Shown here piece by piece: positions 10,687 to 22,103 of a DNA stretch of 64,000 nt. The stretch's first letter is position 1. Every line of letters starts with the position of its first letter. The stretch lies in the NCBI GenBank assembly GCA_001970955.1, contig MPUH01000024.1, positions 94,672-158,671 of the forward strand. Reading direction: 5' to 3'. The position numbers and the translations under genes are program-made. Source of the stretch: Stentor coeruleus (lineage: Eukaryota; Ciliophora; Heterotrichea; Heterotrichida; Stentoridae). The notes under the pieces were generated by a model. That model did no database searches. It saw only the letters and a program-made list of their open reading frames with translations, and was not told the DNA's origin.

Positions 10687-12444
10687 ATGGTTATTTGCCG
10701 GAAAATTTTTTTGAAGTATTGACTACAAAGTGTTATGTCTTCAGTTTGGATAAAAAAATTGCATATCGAAGGTGAAATCCCAGAAAACGGTCCAGTTTTG
10801 ATATGCGCAAGCCATATGAACTGTTATCTAGATATTCTTTCATTACACAATACTCTAGGCTATCATGTTCCAAGTATAGTTGCTGAAGTTGTAATATTTA
10901 TTTAGTCTGCAAAACAGAAAGTTGTTGGGACATTCACTAGATTATTTCAATGCATTCCTGTAGACAGGCCAGTTGACCATGCTGTAAAAGGAGTAGGATT
11001 AATTAAAGGAGAAGAAAGAAATATTATAGGACAAGGGACAAAATTTTTAGAAGATTTGAAGCCAGGAATGATTGTTGAAGCCGATGGAAATGAAAGTGCA
11101 GTTTTAGAAGTTATTAATGATACTTTGGCTATAGGAACTTATAATTTATCAACAACGTTTACTGATTATAGGATACAACCAAAATTGGATAATTCGAAGA
11201 TGTTTGATAATGTACTTAAGCAGTTTTCTAGTAAAAAACCTTTGTTTATTTGTCCTGAAGGTAGGTCGCATGAAACTCCTGGGACAATAAAATTTAAGTC
11301 GGGTATAGGGAAAATTATTCTAGAATGCATGAAAGCTAATATCCCAATAAGAATCTACAGTATTGGGGTCAATTATACATATCCTGACTACTTACGTAAT
11401 AACATCAATGTTTCAATATCTCCACTCATAACTTTTTCTCAAAGCCTACTCAAACAAGATGAAAGAGATGCAGTGAAATTTATAATCAAACATCTTAATA
11501 ATGAGCTAAACAAAAATGTTATTCCTCTAAAAACTTATGACGAAGTAAAACTAGCCCATTTTATATATAATGAACTCCATGGAAAAAATAGCAAAGACCA
11601 GCGTATCCAAAAAATCCAAAAAATATGTCAGAAATTTGAAATTCTAAGATCTGAAAGCCCTGAGCAATTAACAGAACTTACTGAAAGTTTTTGTAGGTTT
11701 AGAGATGTTATTCAAACTAGAGAAATTAGCAAATATTTTACAATCAAACCTAAAATTACCGAAATGCTATTTTGCTTTGTATTTNAGAAATTAGCAAATA
11801 TTTTACAATCAAACCTAAAATTACCGAAATGCTATTTTGCTTTGTATTTTCAATGCTTCTTTTAGCTATTGTAAGAATTATTTTAGGCTTGTATAGGTTG
11901 GATAATAATTTGGCTTGAAAGTATTTTTATTGAAGCTAAGGCTCAACAATCAAGATTAAGATTGCTTTCAAAAATTAAATTTAGGAATACAGGATGTGAT
12001 ATATTANTTCAATGCTTCTTTTAGCTATTGTAAGAATTATTTTAGGCTTGTATAGGTTGGATAATAATTTGTCTTGAAAGTATTTTTATTGAAGCTAAGG
12101 CTCAACAATCAAGATTAAGATTGCTTTCAAAAATTAAATTTAGGAATACAGGATGTGATATATTAAACTCAGATCGAATGATATATTTCCTTGCTTCAAT
12201 TCCTTTTGTTCTTGGTTTTTTTAATCTGATGTTCTATTTTTATTCTCATTCACTTATACTTACAGGGTGTTTTAATATTGTATTCCCATTCTATATTCAT
12301 ATTTGCTTACTTATGCATGATAAATATATGAGTTTGTGGAAAACAATTAACCTTTATATGATGAGTAATGAAGATTTTGAGGCTATATTTCAAGCTAGAA
12401 AAAGGCTTAAGATCAGAATTAACGAAAATTTAGGTTTAGTTTAA
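10687..12444 (+). CDS. Glycerol-3-phosphate acyltransferase, Gpt2/Sct1 type (copy B, disrupted by assembly joins)
   Basis: Tandem paralogue of the gene at 8319. Exons are separated by introns at 10716-10730 (GTATTGACTACAAAG), 10891-10905 (GTAATATTTATTTAG) and a 16-nt intron at 11871-11886. Two single Ns (11785, 12007) are each flanked by direct copies. Removing one copy at each point (65 and 159 nt including N) and the introns leaves 1488 nt, exactly the coding length of copy A, or 495 residues. Motifs match copy A: SHMNCYLD, GQGTKF, CPEGRSHETPG, SIGVNYTYPDYLR and the C-terminal membrane segments. It should have the same function as copy A. The apparent frame breaks are assembly artefacts, so this is probably a functional gene. 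ALAD begins 60 nt downstream on the same strand. Confidence 0.88.
11721..11849 (+). repeat. Assembly-overlap duplication around N at 11785
   Basis: The 64 nt before the single N (11721-11784) are repeated exactly after it (11786-11849). This is an unmerged contig overlap inside the acyltransferase B coding region. Confidence 0.95.
11849..12165 (+). repeat. Assembly-overlap duplication around N at 12007
   Basis: Positions 11849-12006 (158 nt) recur at 12008-12165 with one visible mismatch. The copy includes the 16-nt intron, so that intron appears twice (11871-11886 and 12030-12045). Only one copy should be counted. Confidence 0.95.
11871..11886 (+). other. 16-nt intron (the only one not 15 nt)
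   Basis: GTAAGAATTATTTTAG interrupts acyltransferase B where copy A has the 15-nt GTAAAAAATATTTAG. With 16 nt removed the two genes have identical coding length. The A at position 10 is kept and the extra base lies 3' of it. Confidence 0.9.
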
Positions 12445-12504
12445 GTTATTCAAGTAGTTTGATAAGAAATATGGTGAAGAGTTTATTTATAAGTTTATAA
12501 GTAA

Positions 12505-13491
12505 ATGGAGTATAAGCATTATTTTCATAACTCATACAGAAACCCAGTTTGTCGAAGCTGGCACTCAACAGCTACTCTTAAAGATACAAACCTAGTCTTC
12601 CCTGTGTTTATAACAAATGAAGCTGGTGAAAAAACAGAAATAACCTCAATGCCAGGGAATTTCAGATATGGTTATGAACGTATAGTAGAAGAACTTAGAC
12701 CTTTAGTTGAAAAGAAAGGTGCACATTTACAGGCTGTGATGCTTTTTGGGGTAATGAAAGATGAAGAAAAAGACCGAAAAGGGTTATCTTTTGCAAAATC
12801 TCCAGTCCTCAAAGCACTTCCTCTATTAAAAACTGCTTTTCCTTCATTACTTTTATGTGTTGATATATGCTTATGCGCTTATACAACTCATGGCCATTGT
12901 GGAGCTTTATTTAAAGATGGGTCGATCAACCTTAAAAAATCTCAAAAAAGGATTTCTGATATGGCTTTATTATTTGCCCAAATAGGTGCTGATGTAATTT
13001 GTCCTTCTGATATGATGGATGGAAGGATTTATTATATTAAACAGAAGCTTATTTCTCAAGAATTACATATGCCGATTATGAGCTACTCAACAAAATTTCA
13101 AAGTGGATTTTATGGACCTTTTAGAGATGCTGCACAAAGTGCACCAAGTTTTGGTGATAGGGCAGCTTATCAGCTGCCTCCTTCAGGAAGAGAATTAGGG
13201 ATTAGAGCTGCTTTAAGAGATGTGGAAGAAGGAGCTGATTTTGTTATGGTCAAACCTGCTATGCCTTATTTAGACCTTATAAGAGATTTAAAAAACACGG
13301 TTAATGTACCTATTGCTTGTTATCATGTCTCAGGAGAGTTCGCTATGATCTATCATGCTGCTAAAGCTGGAGCACTTGATCTTAAAAGAGCTGTACTTGA
13401 GTCTATTACAGGATTTATGCGTGCAGGAGCGACTGTAATTATCACTTACTTTACTCCTCAGCTTTTAGATTGGCTTAATGAGAATAATTAG
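12505..13491 (+). CDS. ALAD: Delta-aminolevulinic acid dehydratase (porphobilinogen synthase), zinc type
   Basis: A complete 328-residue enzyme with no intron visible. It condenses two 5-aminolevulinate molecules to porphobilinogen, the second committed step of tetrapyrrole synthesis, in the cytosol. The zinc-site cysteines are at 122, 124 and 132 in DICLCAYTTHGHCG, the numbering of the animal enzyme. The two active-site lysines are at 197 (SYSTKFQSGFYGPFRDAA) and 250 (VMVKPAMPYLD). The SGRELGIRAALRD stretch is also typical. The Cys-rich zinc site and absence of a transit peptide place it with the animal/fungal type and not the plastid magnesium type. It lies 60 nt after acyltransferase B on the same strand. 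Confidence 0.98.
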   Translation: MEYKHYFHNSYRNPVCRSWHSTATLKDTNLVFPVFITNEAGEKTEITSMPGNFRYGYERIVEELRPLVEKKGAHLQAVMLFGVMKDEEKDRKGLSFAKSPVLKALPLLKTAFPSLLLCVDICLCAYTTHGHCGALFKDGSINLKKSQKRISDMALLFAQIGADVICPSDMMDGRIYYIKQKLISQELHMPIMSYSTKFQSGFYGPFRDAAQSAPSFGDRAAYQLPPSGRELGIRAALRDVEEGADFVMVKPAMPYLDLIRDLKNTVNVPIACYHVSGEFAMIYHAAKAGALDLKRAVLESITGFMRAGATVIITYFTPQLLDWLNENN

Positions 13492-13981
13492 TTTAGAAAC
13501 CTGGAATTTAAAAAAAATTGTATAATTTATAATGGACCGAAACCTATTTTTTACCTAGTTCCCCCAAAGCTATTTTCTATAAGAATTCAATCCAAATCAA
13601 AACAATACACTCTTATGTGATATTAATAAGCATTTTTGCTTAAAAAGAGAACTAGTTTAAAAAATAAACTAAATATGCATGTCAATCCATGCCAATCCAC
13701 ATCAATCCATAAAAATCAAACCAAATCTCAACTTTTTCATCTAAACACTCACATTATCTTACAAAAAATATCTTCCCAGCTTTTAATCACACCCTCAAAC
13801 TTTCCCTCCAAATCTTCTCTTCACATAAACTTTTATTCCTTTCCCTAAACAACACCTTTAAAATACCTCAAATCCCATAAATTTTAATATCATATCCCTA
13901 ATCTTCAACTAAAATACCTACACTAATTCATCATAAACTTTTTTTTCCATACTAGGCTAACTAAAAAACGTGTGATATAAA
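13492..13981. other. C/A-rich upstream leader of the sugar transporter
   Basis: 490 bp rich in A, C and T and poor in G on the plus strand, the typical look of upstream DNA in this window. A 70-codon frame at 13636-13848 reflects this composition and is not counted as a gene. Confidence 0.55.
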
Positions 13982-15675
13982 ATGAACGAAAAGCAATACA
14001 ATGAAAAGCAAGTTTGGATATTAAATACACACATATGCATAGCTAGTTTTGTATTTCTTTACACTCTAGGCGTTTTCAATACTTGTACTTCGAATGTTGC
14101 AGCTTCTTTAAACTGGGGTGTTAACACTTCAACATACATCAATGTTTTCAGTACTCTTATCTCTGTAGGTCAAACAATAGGATGTTTGATTACCCCTCAT
14201 TTATTAGACAGGTTTGGAAGGAGAAAAACTGTTATTTCTCAAGATATTTTATTTATAGCAGCTAGTATAATGATTGTCATGCCTCATACTATAACATTTG
14301 GTATAGGCAGGTTTTTTACTGGCTTCTCAACTGGAGTCATGGCGACAGTTAACCCAATTTTTATGAATGAAGTCACTCCAGTTGAAATGATAGGAAAAGT
14401 AGGCCCTTTGCTTATTATAACAAGTAGTATCGGGCTTTTATCCGCATATAGTTTCGGGTTATTTTTACCTCTTGATAACTTTTCAGATGACCCTTTAAAC
14501 AATATGTGGATTTTCTTGTTTCTATTCCCTGCTGTTCTTTGCGCATATCAAATGTTTTATTTTCTTGTTTTTATGAAACATGATACTCCACAATTTTATC
14601 TTTCTAAAAACATGACTGCTGAAGCTAATCAAGCTTTAAGATTAACACATAATATTAGTGGTATTGGTTCAGGATTACGTAGAGTAAACAGTGATATGCG
14701 TGGAAAGACAACTTTAAGTGGAACAAAACTCAGTCTTTTTGGAATGTTAAAAGTACCAAGATATAGAAAAATGATCAGAGCCGCTATATTTTTAGCTATA
14801 ATTCAGCAGTTTTGTGGGATTACTGCGATTTATTTTTATTCTACAAGTATATTCATGCAATTAGGTGGAGGGTTGCTTATGGCAAGAGTAGTTACGGTTA
14901 TTATGGGAGTTGTGAATTTGTTATCAAGTATTGGAAGTTTGTTTTTGATACCGTATTTCGGAAGAAAAACCTTGCTTTTATCAGCTGAAATTCTTATTTG
15001 CGTTGATATGCTAATACTTGGGATTTGTTCTGGTTATGTTATTGTTGATAGTTTAGTCCTTGCTATTTTTCTTATTACATTTTTTGCACCATTTGGATAT
15101 GGATTAGCAGCTGTTTTTTGGATGTATTTATCAGAAATTTTAAATGATCAGATTTTCAGTTTTGCTTGTATTATTAGCTTTGGTTTAAGTATTCCTGTTA
15201 GTTTAGTATTTCCTATTGCCGTTGATGGAGTTGGAATTGGGAATTGTTTTTTATTTTTTTCTGTTTCTATGGCGCTTGGAAGCTTTTATACATTTTTTGA
15301 CACAATTGAGACTAGAGGGAAAGAAAAAGAACAAATTTTATTTGAAATGAAAGTACTTGATGCTTCTGTAGTTCCGGATAAGGATGTTGAAGAAAGTGAT
15401 AGTTTGCAAGAAGATGTTGATGATGAAGAAAATGCAGATAATTCGGTTGAAAAGAATAATGAAAAAAATGATCTTGATAAAACAAATTATTCTCCTGAGA
15501 AAATAGTGGNAAGGAAAATGCAGATAACTCAGTTGAAAAGAATAATGAAAAAAATGATCTTGATAAAACAAATTATTCTCCTGAGAAAATAGTGGGAGAG
15601 GAGGAGATTATTAAGGATGATGCGAATGATAATTCGTTTAGTACTGGACTGAATTATTCTGCAACAAACAAATAA
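13982..15675 (+). CDS. MFS sugar transporter (SLC2/sugar porter family), copy A
   Basis: A 12-TM major facilitator protein of 535 residues once the artefact at N 15510 (86 nt) is removed, the same length as the paralogue at 47048. Family signs are DRFGRRKT between TM2 and TM3, RFFTGFSTG, PVEMIGKVG in TM4-TM5, HDTPQFYLSKN (the PESPR-type motif), QQFCGITAIYFYS in TM7, FGRKTLL, and YGLAAVFWMYLSEI in TM10. The C-terminal tail is acidic and cytosolic and ends NSFSTGLNYSATNK, shared with the paralogue (NSFSTSLNYSTTNK). It probably moves a hexose or a similar small solute across a membrane; the substrate cannot be told. Without correcting the artefact the frame would end early at 15592. Confidence 0.93.
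15425..15595 (+). repeat. Assembly-overlap duplication around N at 15510
   Basis: 85 nt before the N (15425-15509) recur after it (15511-15595) with a few substitutions near the outer edge. It lies in the transporter's acidic tail. Removing one copy plus N restores the reading frame to the true end at 15675. Confidence 0.93.
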
Positions 15676-16356
15676 ATATATTAGGAATAAACAGATATAT
15701 ATAATTATTTAGTATGAGAGTGATAGTTAAGTATGCTTTTTATTATGATTATATATGTTATTGATTTTTTTTTTAAAGAAAACTATATGAGTTTATTACA
15801 AAACTAGAATTACAAAGAATGGAATTGAATTTTTATTTCTGAATTTTGTATATAATAATATTTCTAGTTTAAGATTTGAGAGATGTTAATTACATAGATT
15901 ATAATTTTTTAAAACAGATTAAAAAATAAATTCAGTACCTGCTTGATTAACTCTCTTATAAATTATCCTATGCTACTACAATAAATTATCCTATTTAAAA
16001 TTATTTTATAAGGAATTAATCTATATACATTAAAGATAAATATAATATATCACTCAATAGTATTATTAAAACTTATTACAAGTAAGTTTATATAACCACA
16101 TAATATAACCTTTTATTTTTACCACATATAAAAAATATTAATTCAAACTTATACTTAAAAAAAAACTACCAAAGTATAATTTAATGCTTAAATATAATTA
16201 ACTATATCTTATGAAACTACCAAAAGCAACAAAAACTTATATAAATTTTATAAAATACTTGATATCAAATAAAATTTAAAATTTGAATAATGTATTAAGG
16301 TTTATTAATGTAATTACCTCTAATACATTTATTAGCATAAAATCTGTATATAAATA
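15676..16356. other. Intergenic spacer
   Basis: 680 bp of very AT-rich DNA. No frame, RNA gene or repeat stands out. Confidence 0.6.
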
Positions 16357-18777
16357 ATGTCAAGTATTTCCTCAATACCAGGGATCAGCAAAAAAGTTGT
16401 AGAACCAAGCGGGTACATACAAAACTCAAATAAACTAGAAGGAAAGCTTGGGAAAGTGACAATTATTAATGCTGAAAGCTACCCAGAATGTGAGGATAAT
16501 GATAAAAATAAACCCATTCCAGAGTCTGTTTTTTCTCCTAGAATGAAACAAAACAAAAGACCTGCTGGCATGTTATCTCAATCAATCGAAAAAATCCAAG
16601 AGCCAAAAGGTGCTAAAAACTTCACAGATTTCCTAAGCAAAGTTGACAAATTTCAAAAGAACAAAAATGAAAAAATCAATGTTCTTCTAGCATTAAAAAA
16701 AGAACAAGAAGACAATGAAATCAAAACTATACCCAAAGCCAAAATGTCTGAGAAATCAAAAAAAATTCTTGAAGACAAGAAAAAAAAAGCTGAAGGACCA
16801 AGTGATGCTATTGGAATATCAAAACCCTCCCAATTTACCCCATCACCACAAGTTCCAAAGGGAATTGCCAATAATAAATCCCAATCAAATTCTACTAAAA
16901 ATCTTATATCCAAACCTTTATTTGAAAACCAAATTAAAAGTATTGTTGATACTGAGAATTCTAGCTCATCTTCTTTAAATAAATCAAAACCTCAAGCTAT
17001 TGTAAAAGAAAGCTTAGGACAGCAAGATAAAGTGCAGGCTAGTAAGTTTGTCAGAGAGTTTAATAAGAAATTTGATGAAGTCAGTCTTGGAAAAATAACT
17101 TTAGATATAGATGAAGCTAGGAAGTTGTTAAAGGTTATGCTTTTTCTATCAGAGTCTACAGAAAGTCCTTTAAAAAAAGATAATGAGGAAAAACTTTTTA
17201 TGAAGTTTTGGAAAATTACAGGAGCTGAAGAAGTTCAGGAGATATCTTTTGATAATATAAGAACCTTTTTAATGGGAGTGATGAATTTTTTCTTGGCATC
17301 TATGTCACATGGAGATGATACAATAGGTTTTGGTAGAGTCATATCAGGTAAATACTATTTAAACCAAGATGAAGTGCTAAGAATTCACAAGTATTTCTTG
17401 CCGTTCTACGATAACAGAATGGCTGGTCTAAAAATGTCGGCAGTACAAAACCAAATAGAAAAACCAGCAAAAATCGAAGACCAAGTTCGAAAAGTAAAAT
17501 CCATNATTCTACGATAACCGAATGGCTGGTCTAAAAATGTCCCCAGTACAAAACCAAATAGAAAAACCAGCAAAAATCGAAGACCAAGTTCGAAAAGTAA
17601 AATCCATCAACACGAAAACTCCTCAAATATCAAGTAAACCTACTGAACCTTCAACAAAACTAGGGAAAATTCTCAGTGAAAAATCTTTTAAACCTAATAT
17701 AAACCAAGCTAAAACCCCAAGAGTTTCTTCAACAAAACGTGTTCAGCAACAAATATCCCGTATAGACCAATGCCGAACTCCAGGACCAAAACGTGTAGAA
17801 GCTAATATTGNCTAGGGAAAATTCTCAGTGAAAAATCTTTTAAACCTAATATAAACCAAGCTAAAACCCCAAGAGTTTCTTCAACAAAACGTGTTCAACA
17901 ACAAATATCCCGTATAGACCAATGCCGAACTCCAGGACCAAAACGTGTAGAAGCTAATATTGAAACTTCTTTTCGGTCGGCAAGATCAAAATCTGGCTCT
18001 CGTCCTCAGTCAAGACTTGCTAAACATGATTCACGTCGTTCTTCAATCTCAGAAAATGAAGGACAATTCTTAACTTTAGATAAAATTTCTGATCCAACAA
18101 TACTTTTAAAAGCTCAGGATTTACTTGGTGCATTTGCCATACAACCAAAAAAAGATTTAAAGGATCAAAAAAGTAAAAATGAACCTAAGACTGAAGTTAG
18201 GTTAAAAAATAGACCAAATGCTGAAAATAGAGAAAATATGCAAAGGGAAAAATTAAATGAAAGAAAAACTGAAATTGAAAGGGAAGATATAGAAAAAGAG
18301 AAAAATAGAGAAAATATGCAAAGGGAAAAATTAAATGAAAGAAAAACTGAAATTGAAAGGGAAGATATAGAAAAAGAGAAAAATAGAGAAAATATGCAAA
18401 GGGAAAAATTAAATGAAAGAAAAACTGAAATTGAAAGGGAAGATATAGAAAAAGAGAAAAATGAAGATAATTTACCTTCAAAGCTCATTTTTCAAAAGAA
18501 GAAAAGGCTTAAATCTTTAGGGTCATCGAAGAATATTGATTTAGGATTAAAAAAAGCTACTGAGTTGATAAAGAAAAATCTTAATAAGAGTCCTGAGAAA
18601 TTAGCAGTTTTTGATGAGATTGTGGTAGATGTAAACATGCCTGATGGATCATTGAAAACGTTAATAATACCCCCAAACTCGAATCAACAAATTATAGTTA
18701 CTAAGTTTGTTAAAGAAAATGGTCTTTCACCGGAGATGGGCAGAACTCTTTTAGAGAGTATAATGAATGCTTATTAA
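16357..18777 (+). CDS. Low-complexity protein with 26-residue coiled-coil repeats and a conserved C-terminal tail
   Basis: Two N-linked overlap artefacts (17505, 17811) split this gene. Removing the duplicated 103 and 152 nt leaves 2166 nt in one frame, 721 residues. The N-terminal half is Ser/Lys/Pro-rich and disordered, apart from an ordinary helical stretch near residues 225-350 (KFVREFNKKFDEV to GRVISGKYYLNQDE). Next is a basic Arg/Ser region, then three exact 26-residue charged repeats (RENMQREKLNERKTEIERED...) predicted as coiled coil. The last ~50 residues (VDVNMPDGSLKTLIIPP to MGRTLLESIMNAY) look like the small 'peptide-DGS-TL' tail seen at the ends of many protist cytoskeletal or signalling proteins. 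Function is unknown. The next gene, on the other strand, ends only 14 nt away. Confidence 0.8.
17404..17607 (+). repeat. Assembly-overlap duplication around N at 17505
   Basis: 101 nt (17404-17504) recur at 17507-17607 with about three substitutions. It is an unmerged contig overlap inside a coding region. Confidence 0.93.
17660..17962 (+). repeat. Assembly-overlap duplication around N at 17811
   Basis: 151 nt (17660-17810) recur at 17812-17962 with one visible substitution. Taken with the artefact at 17505, collapsing it restores a single frame through to 18777. Confidence 0.95.
18229..18462 (+). repeat. Three in-frame copies of a 78-bp unit
   Basis: Copies start at 18229, 18307 and 18385. 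They are essentially identical and encode the 26-residue charged unit beginning RENMQREKLNERKTEIERED. The length is a multiple of three and no N is present, so this looks like a genuine recent tandem expansion within a coiled coil. Confidence 0.95.
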
Positions 18778-18791
18778 TTCAATCTCATACC

Positions 18792-19986
18792 TTAATACGA
18801 CTCTTCTAAACTCTCATCACTAAAACTATTAGGCTTAACCTGACTTATCTTAAGCACCGGTATTCCATCAACTTTAGGTGTTTTCACAACACTATCAATA
18901 CTAAAACTGATATCTTCTGATGACTCTTCTTCACTTACTTCTTTGCTATCATTATTTTCCTTTGAACCCATACGTTCATATATTTCCTCAACAGGATATC
19001 CTTTTTGTTTAAGTATCCATAAAATATTCATGAGTTTTTTTTCTTGTGATTGCAAACTTTTATTTTTTTTCTTTAAGTATCCATAAAATATTCATGAGTT
19101 TTTTTTCTTGTGATTGCAAACTTTTATTTTTTTTCTTTAATCTATTACACAACTCAGAATATGTTCTGTTTTCTGCAATCAAAACTTTCCATGAACCTTT
19201 ATCTGTAGGTACTTCATCAATATTAATATCAGCAATTTTCAACAAATGTTCTTTAAGTAACCTACAATCCTCATCTCTTTGTTCAAGTGCACGGCCAAGA
19301 TTAACATTTTCTCTTGAAAATTTCTGAATTTTCTTATGCAATTGTCTGATTTCTTCAGTTTTTTCTGCAAATTTTCTTATATACTCTTGTATATCTTCTT
19401 TTAATTTCTCATTTTCACTAATCGAGATAGAGTTTAAATTTATCCAATCTTCATAAGCCACTTTTATTTTCGCAATCAAACCTCCAAACACTTTATCTTT
19501 AAGAATAATTTCTTCTAATATTTGCCTATATTTATTCATAAGCTCATTAGATATCCCATTTTCCTTGTGTTGAGTTATAATATCTTCAGTTTTTATCTCA
19601 ATTAAATGCATTTGATTTTCAACGCTTTTTCTTTCAGCTAATACTGTTTTCTTTTTAATTTTGATATGTCTTTCATTTTGGTCTTTAACTTTTACTAAAG
19701 ACGTGTTTATATTTATCTTATTTTTCAAGTTTAAGTTAAATTTTTGGTTCAAAGGTGGGGATATTTGTCCTGATGCATGATAAAAAGAAGTATTTTTTAA
19801 TATTGAAGTTGACCTTGCTTTAGTTAATTTTTGAGCATATGGGGATTCTGAATAAAGCTCTTGTTTATCTGTTATTTGAGAGCAACCTGGTATAGGTGAT
19901 TGTGGGTTTATGAAAGATAAAGAGACTAAATTACTGCCTTGGGAATCAAAGGATTTTTTGATAGGCACCTTTTTAGCTTTTGACAT
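18792..19986 (-). CDS. Coiled-coil protein of unknown function, frame broken by a 64-nt direct repeat
   Basis: The 5' part (19986 down to about 19136) and the 3' part (about 19071 down to 18792) lie in different frames. The break coincides with an exact 64-nt direct repeat at 19008-19135. Removing one copy leaves 1131 nt, a whole number of codons, and a single 376-residue protein. Residues of about 100-310 are heptad-rich and likely coiled coil (IKTEDIITQHKENG, EENRTYSELCNRLKKKNKS type sequence). The C-terminus is Ser/Glu-rich and acidic. No family is recognised. The repeat has the size and position expected of the N-marked overlaps elsewhere, so an assembly artefact is the simplest reading. 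A real frameshifting duplication cannot be excluded from sequence alone. Confidence 0.72.
19008..19135. repeat. Exact 64-bp tandem duplication without N
   Basis: Copies at 19008-19071 and 19072-19135 are identical, including an 8-T run. It shifts the frame of the minus-strand gene it lies in. Confidence 0.95.
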
Positions 19987-20689
19987 TAAATTATAGCCTT
20001 ATGCTGTTTATTATAAGAATTGGGTATAAATCCTTAAAGAATTATTTATAATAAACTAGTATTATAATATTGGGATATAAGCTTATTGTTTTATTTTTCA
20101 CTTTTTGGAAGGTTTGTGATTGAGGAATATGTTGATTTAATATTTGTATTATAATTACAGTGTTTTTTTTTATGGATTTTTTTTCATGTAAATAAACACT
20201 TTATTTCAAATTTACGATTTGAAGGATATTAAGGAATTTGTTGGAAAATAGAGAAAAGTAGTTGTATTGTCTAATAAAATATATGAATAATTGCATTTTA
20301 AATATCGATTTATGTTTATATGCTTATGAGGAATAGGCTTAAGTTGTATAAAAAATTATGTATGGTAAATTTAGCGAGTAAAAGAAAAATAAGTTTATAA
20401 GGTTTTGAAATAAGATTTACTTCATTTTAAACATATACACAATTAATACATAGCCATAAAATCTCTTATACAAAATATTATATTTTTTACTTAATAATAA
20501 AGTCAATATTACTTATAAAATCATAATACATTTCCTATATAATCCTACTAAAACTAATCTCCTTCCAATTAACCCTTAGTTATATCAAGATTCCTTTAAT
20601 CTTATCTCAACATTCTTTATTAGCTTAATAACTTCAAATAAAAATAGTCCTAAGGAGGATTAGTCTATCTAATTTACACATTGAAATTG
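19987..20689. other. Intergenic spacer
   Basis: 700 bp of AT-rich DNA. The part next to the gene start at 19986 is G/T-rich on the plus strand, the usual upstream skew for a minus-strand gene. Nothing else is seen. Confidence 0.6.
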
Positions 20690-21472
20690 TTAACTTGGTA
20701 GTATTGAAATAAGCTCTTCTAATGTCATGCTATGTTTATGAATCTTTTCTCTCAAAGTAAGCTTATTAAATAGCTCACGAACCTTGCTATTAGCTTCATT
20801 TTCTTTCATACCTCTAAATGCTGTTTTATATATTTCACAAAGCTGAGCAAGACTAAGAGATTTTTTCATCTGAACATTGATAAAATTATAAAAAACTGTC
20901 TAGATCTTACAGACAAGCTTCTGATTATCTAGTTTTATTCTTGTATCAGTTGGGGGTTTGACAAAAAAATAATAAACTGTGCCAAAAAAGTTAACCTGCA
21001 ACGCTTCAATACTTTCTGTGAAAAGTTTAACATCAACCCATTTCTCATTTTTGTATACATTCATTAAGATTCTTAAATAACTCTCAGTAACAAGGCCTTT
21101 ATCATAAAAAAATTGCTTAATATGAGTTATAAAAACTTCTGGCTTTTCAGATTTTAGTCTTGACCCACATGTGATATGCTCTTTGTATATACCCATAAAA
21201 TTTTCATATATAAAATGATATTGATCGTCTGTGTCTATATGTTGATTACAAATACGGTTTTTTTTAATTAATTTTAACTGAGTCTGACTACATCCAAAGC
21301 TTCTTGTTGAGGTATCATCTGATAATATAGAAAAGTTCATAATAATAGAATTTCTTCTTTTTGCATGTGAACCATATATTCTACATAGCATGGTTTTGAT
21401 AAAATTAATCTTTTCTTCATCGTTTTTAAACTTCAATATTACTTGTAAAAAATCTCTTTGTATGTAGCTCAT
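20690..21472 (-). CDS. Unrecognised protein with one 15-nt intron
   Basis: The frame from 21472 reaches a TAG at 20900-20902 but continues in phase after a 15-nt intron at 20896-20910 (GTAAGATCTAGACAG), ending at TAA 20690-20692 with 255 residues. An overlapping alternative intron (GTCTGTAAGATCTAG, shifted by 4 nt) also keeps the frame. The first choice has the GTA start and TA at positions 9-10 like nearly all others here. The protein is mixed helical and basic, with no signal peptide and no membrane segment. The second exon (MKKSLSLAQLCEIYKTAF to LTLREKIHKHSMTLEELI) reads like a helical bundle. No family is recognised. Confidence 0.7.
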
Positions 21473-22103
21473 ATTTAATTTTATTTATCTAAACTTGTTA
21501 CATTTTTTTTGATTGAAATGATAAATTTGGTTAAAATATTTATGACTTGATGTTGGTGTTTATTGTTTTGATACTATTGTTAATATGGTAGGTTTATAAA
21601 AATAATAAAGTTTTAACGAGCAAATAAATAATGCATAATTTCTTTTTAAAAAGTTTAAACGAACTGGAAGGTGTTTATTTTTTGAATTAGATTATAGTGT
21701 TTATAGAAGATATTTTATAATTTTTATTAAAATTATAGATTTAACTTTTATAAGTATTAATCAATTTTAATAAGCATTGAATATAAATAGAAAATTGGAA
21801 TTCATTCAAATTTATATCTAAAGAATATAACAGTTAAAAGTTTGGAGAACTGTAATTTTTTTTTTACTATTTAGAATATTTTAGATTTTATAATAAACAA
21901 AATATTGACAATAAAAATACTTATTTTAGATTAGAAGTTTATATAAAAAACTTTAAGACTTATCAAATTTGCCTATGAAAAGTTTTTGTTTTGCAATGAT
22001 ATAGCTAAACAGCTGAAATATTTGTAATGAGTAGCTTGGATTGAATTCATAATAGGATGTCTTATAGTAAATATAATGAATTTTGAAATAATAAGAAATT
22101 TAA
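21473..22103. other. Intergenic spacer between divergent units
   Basis: 630 bp of AT-rich DNA, with nothing supported in it. Confidence 0.55.

Noticed and set aside
13636-13848. 70-codon frame
   Set aside because: It lies in a G-poor upstream leader and its composition is that of the leader, with no domain.
18165-18488. Minus-strand Phe/Ser repeat frames
   Set aside because: Shadows of the 78-nt coiled-coil repeat on the plus strand.
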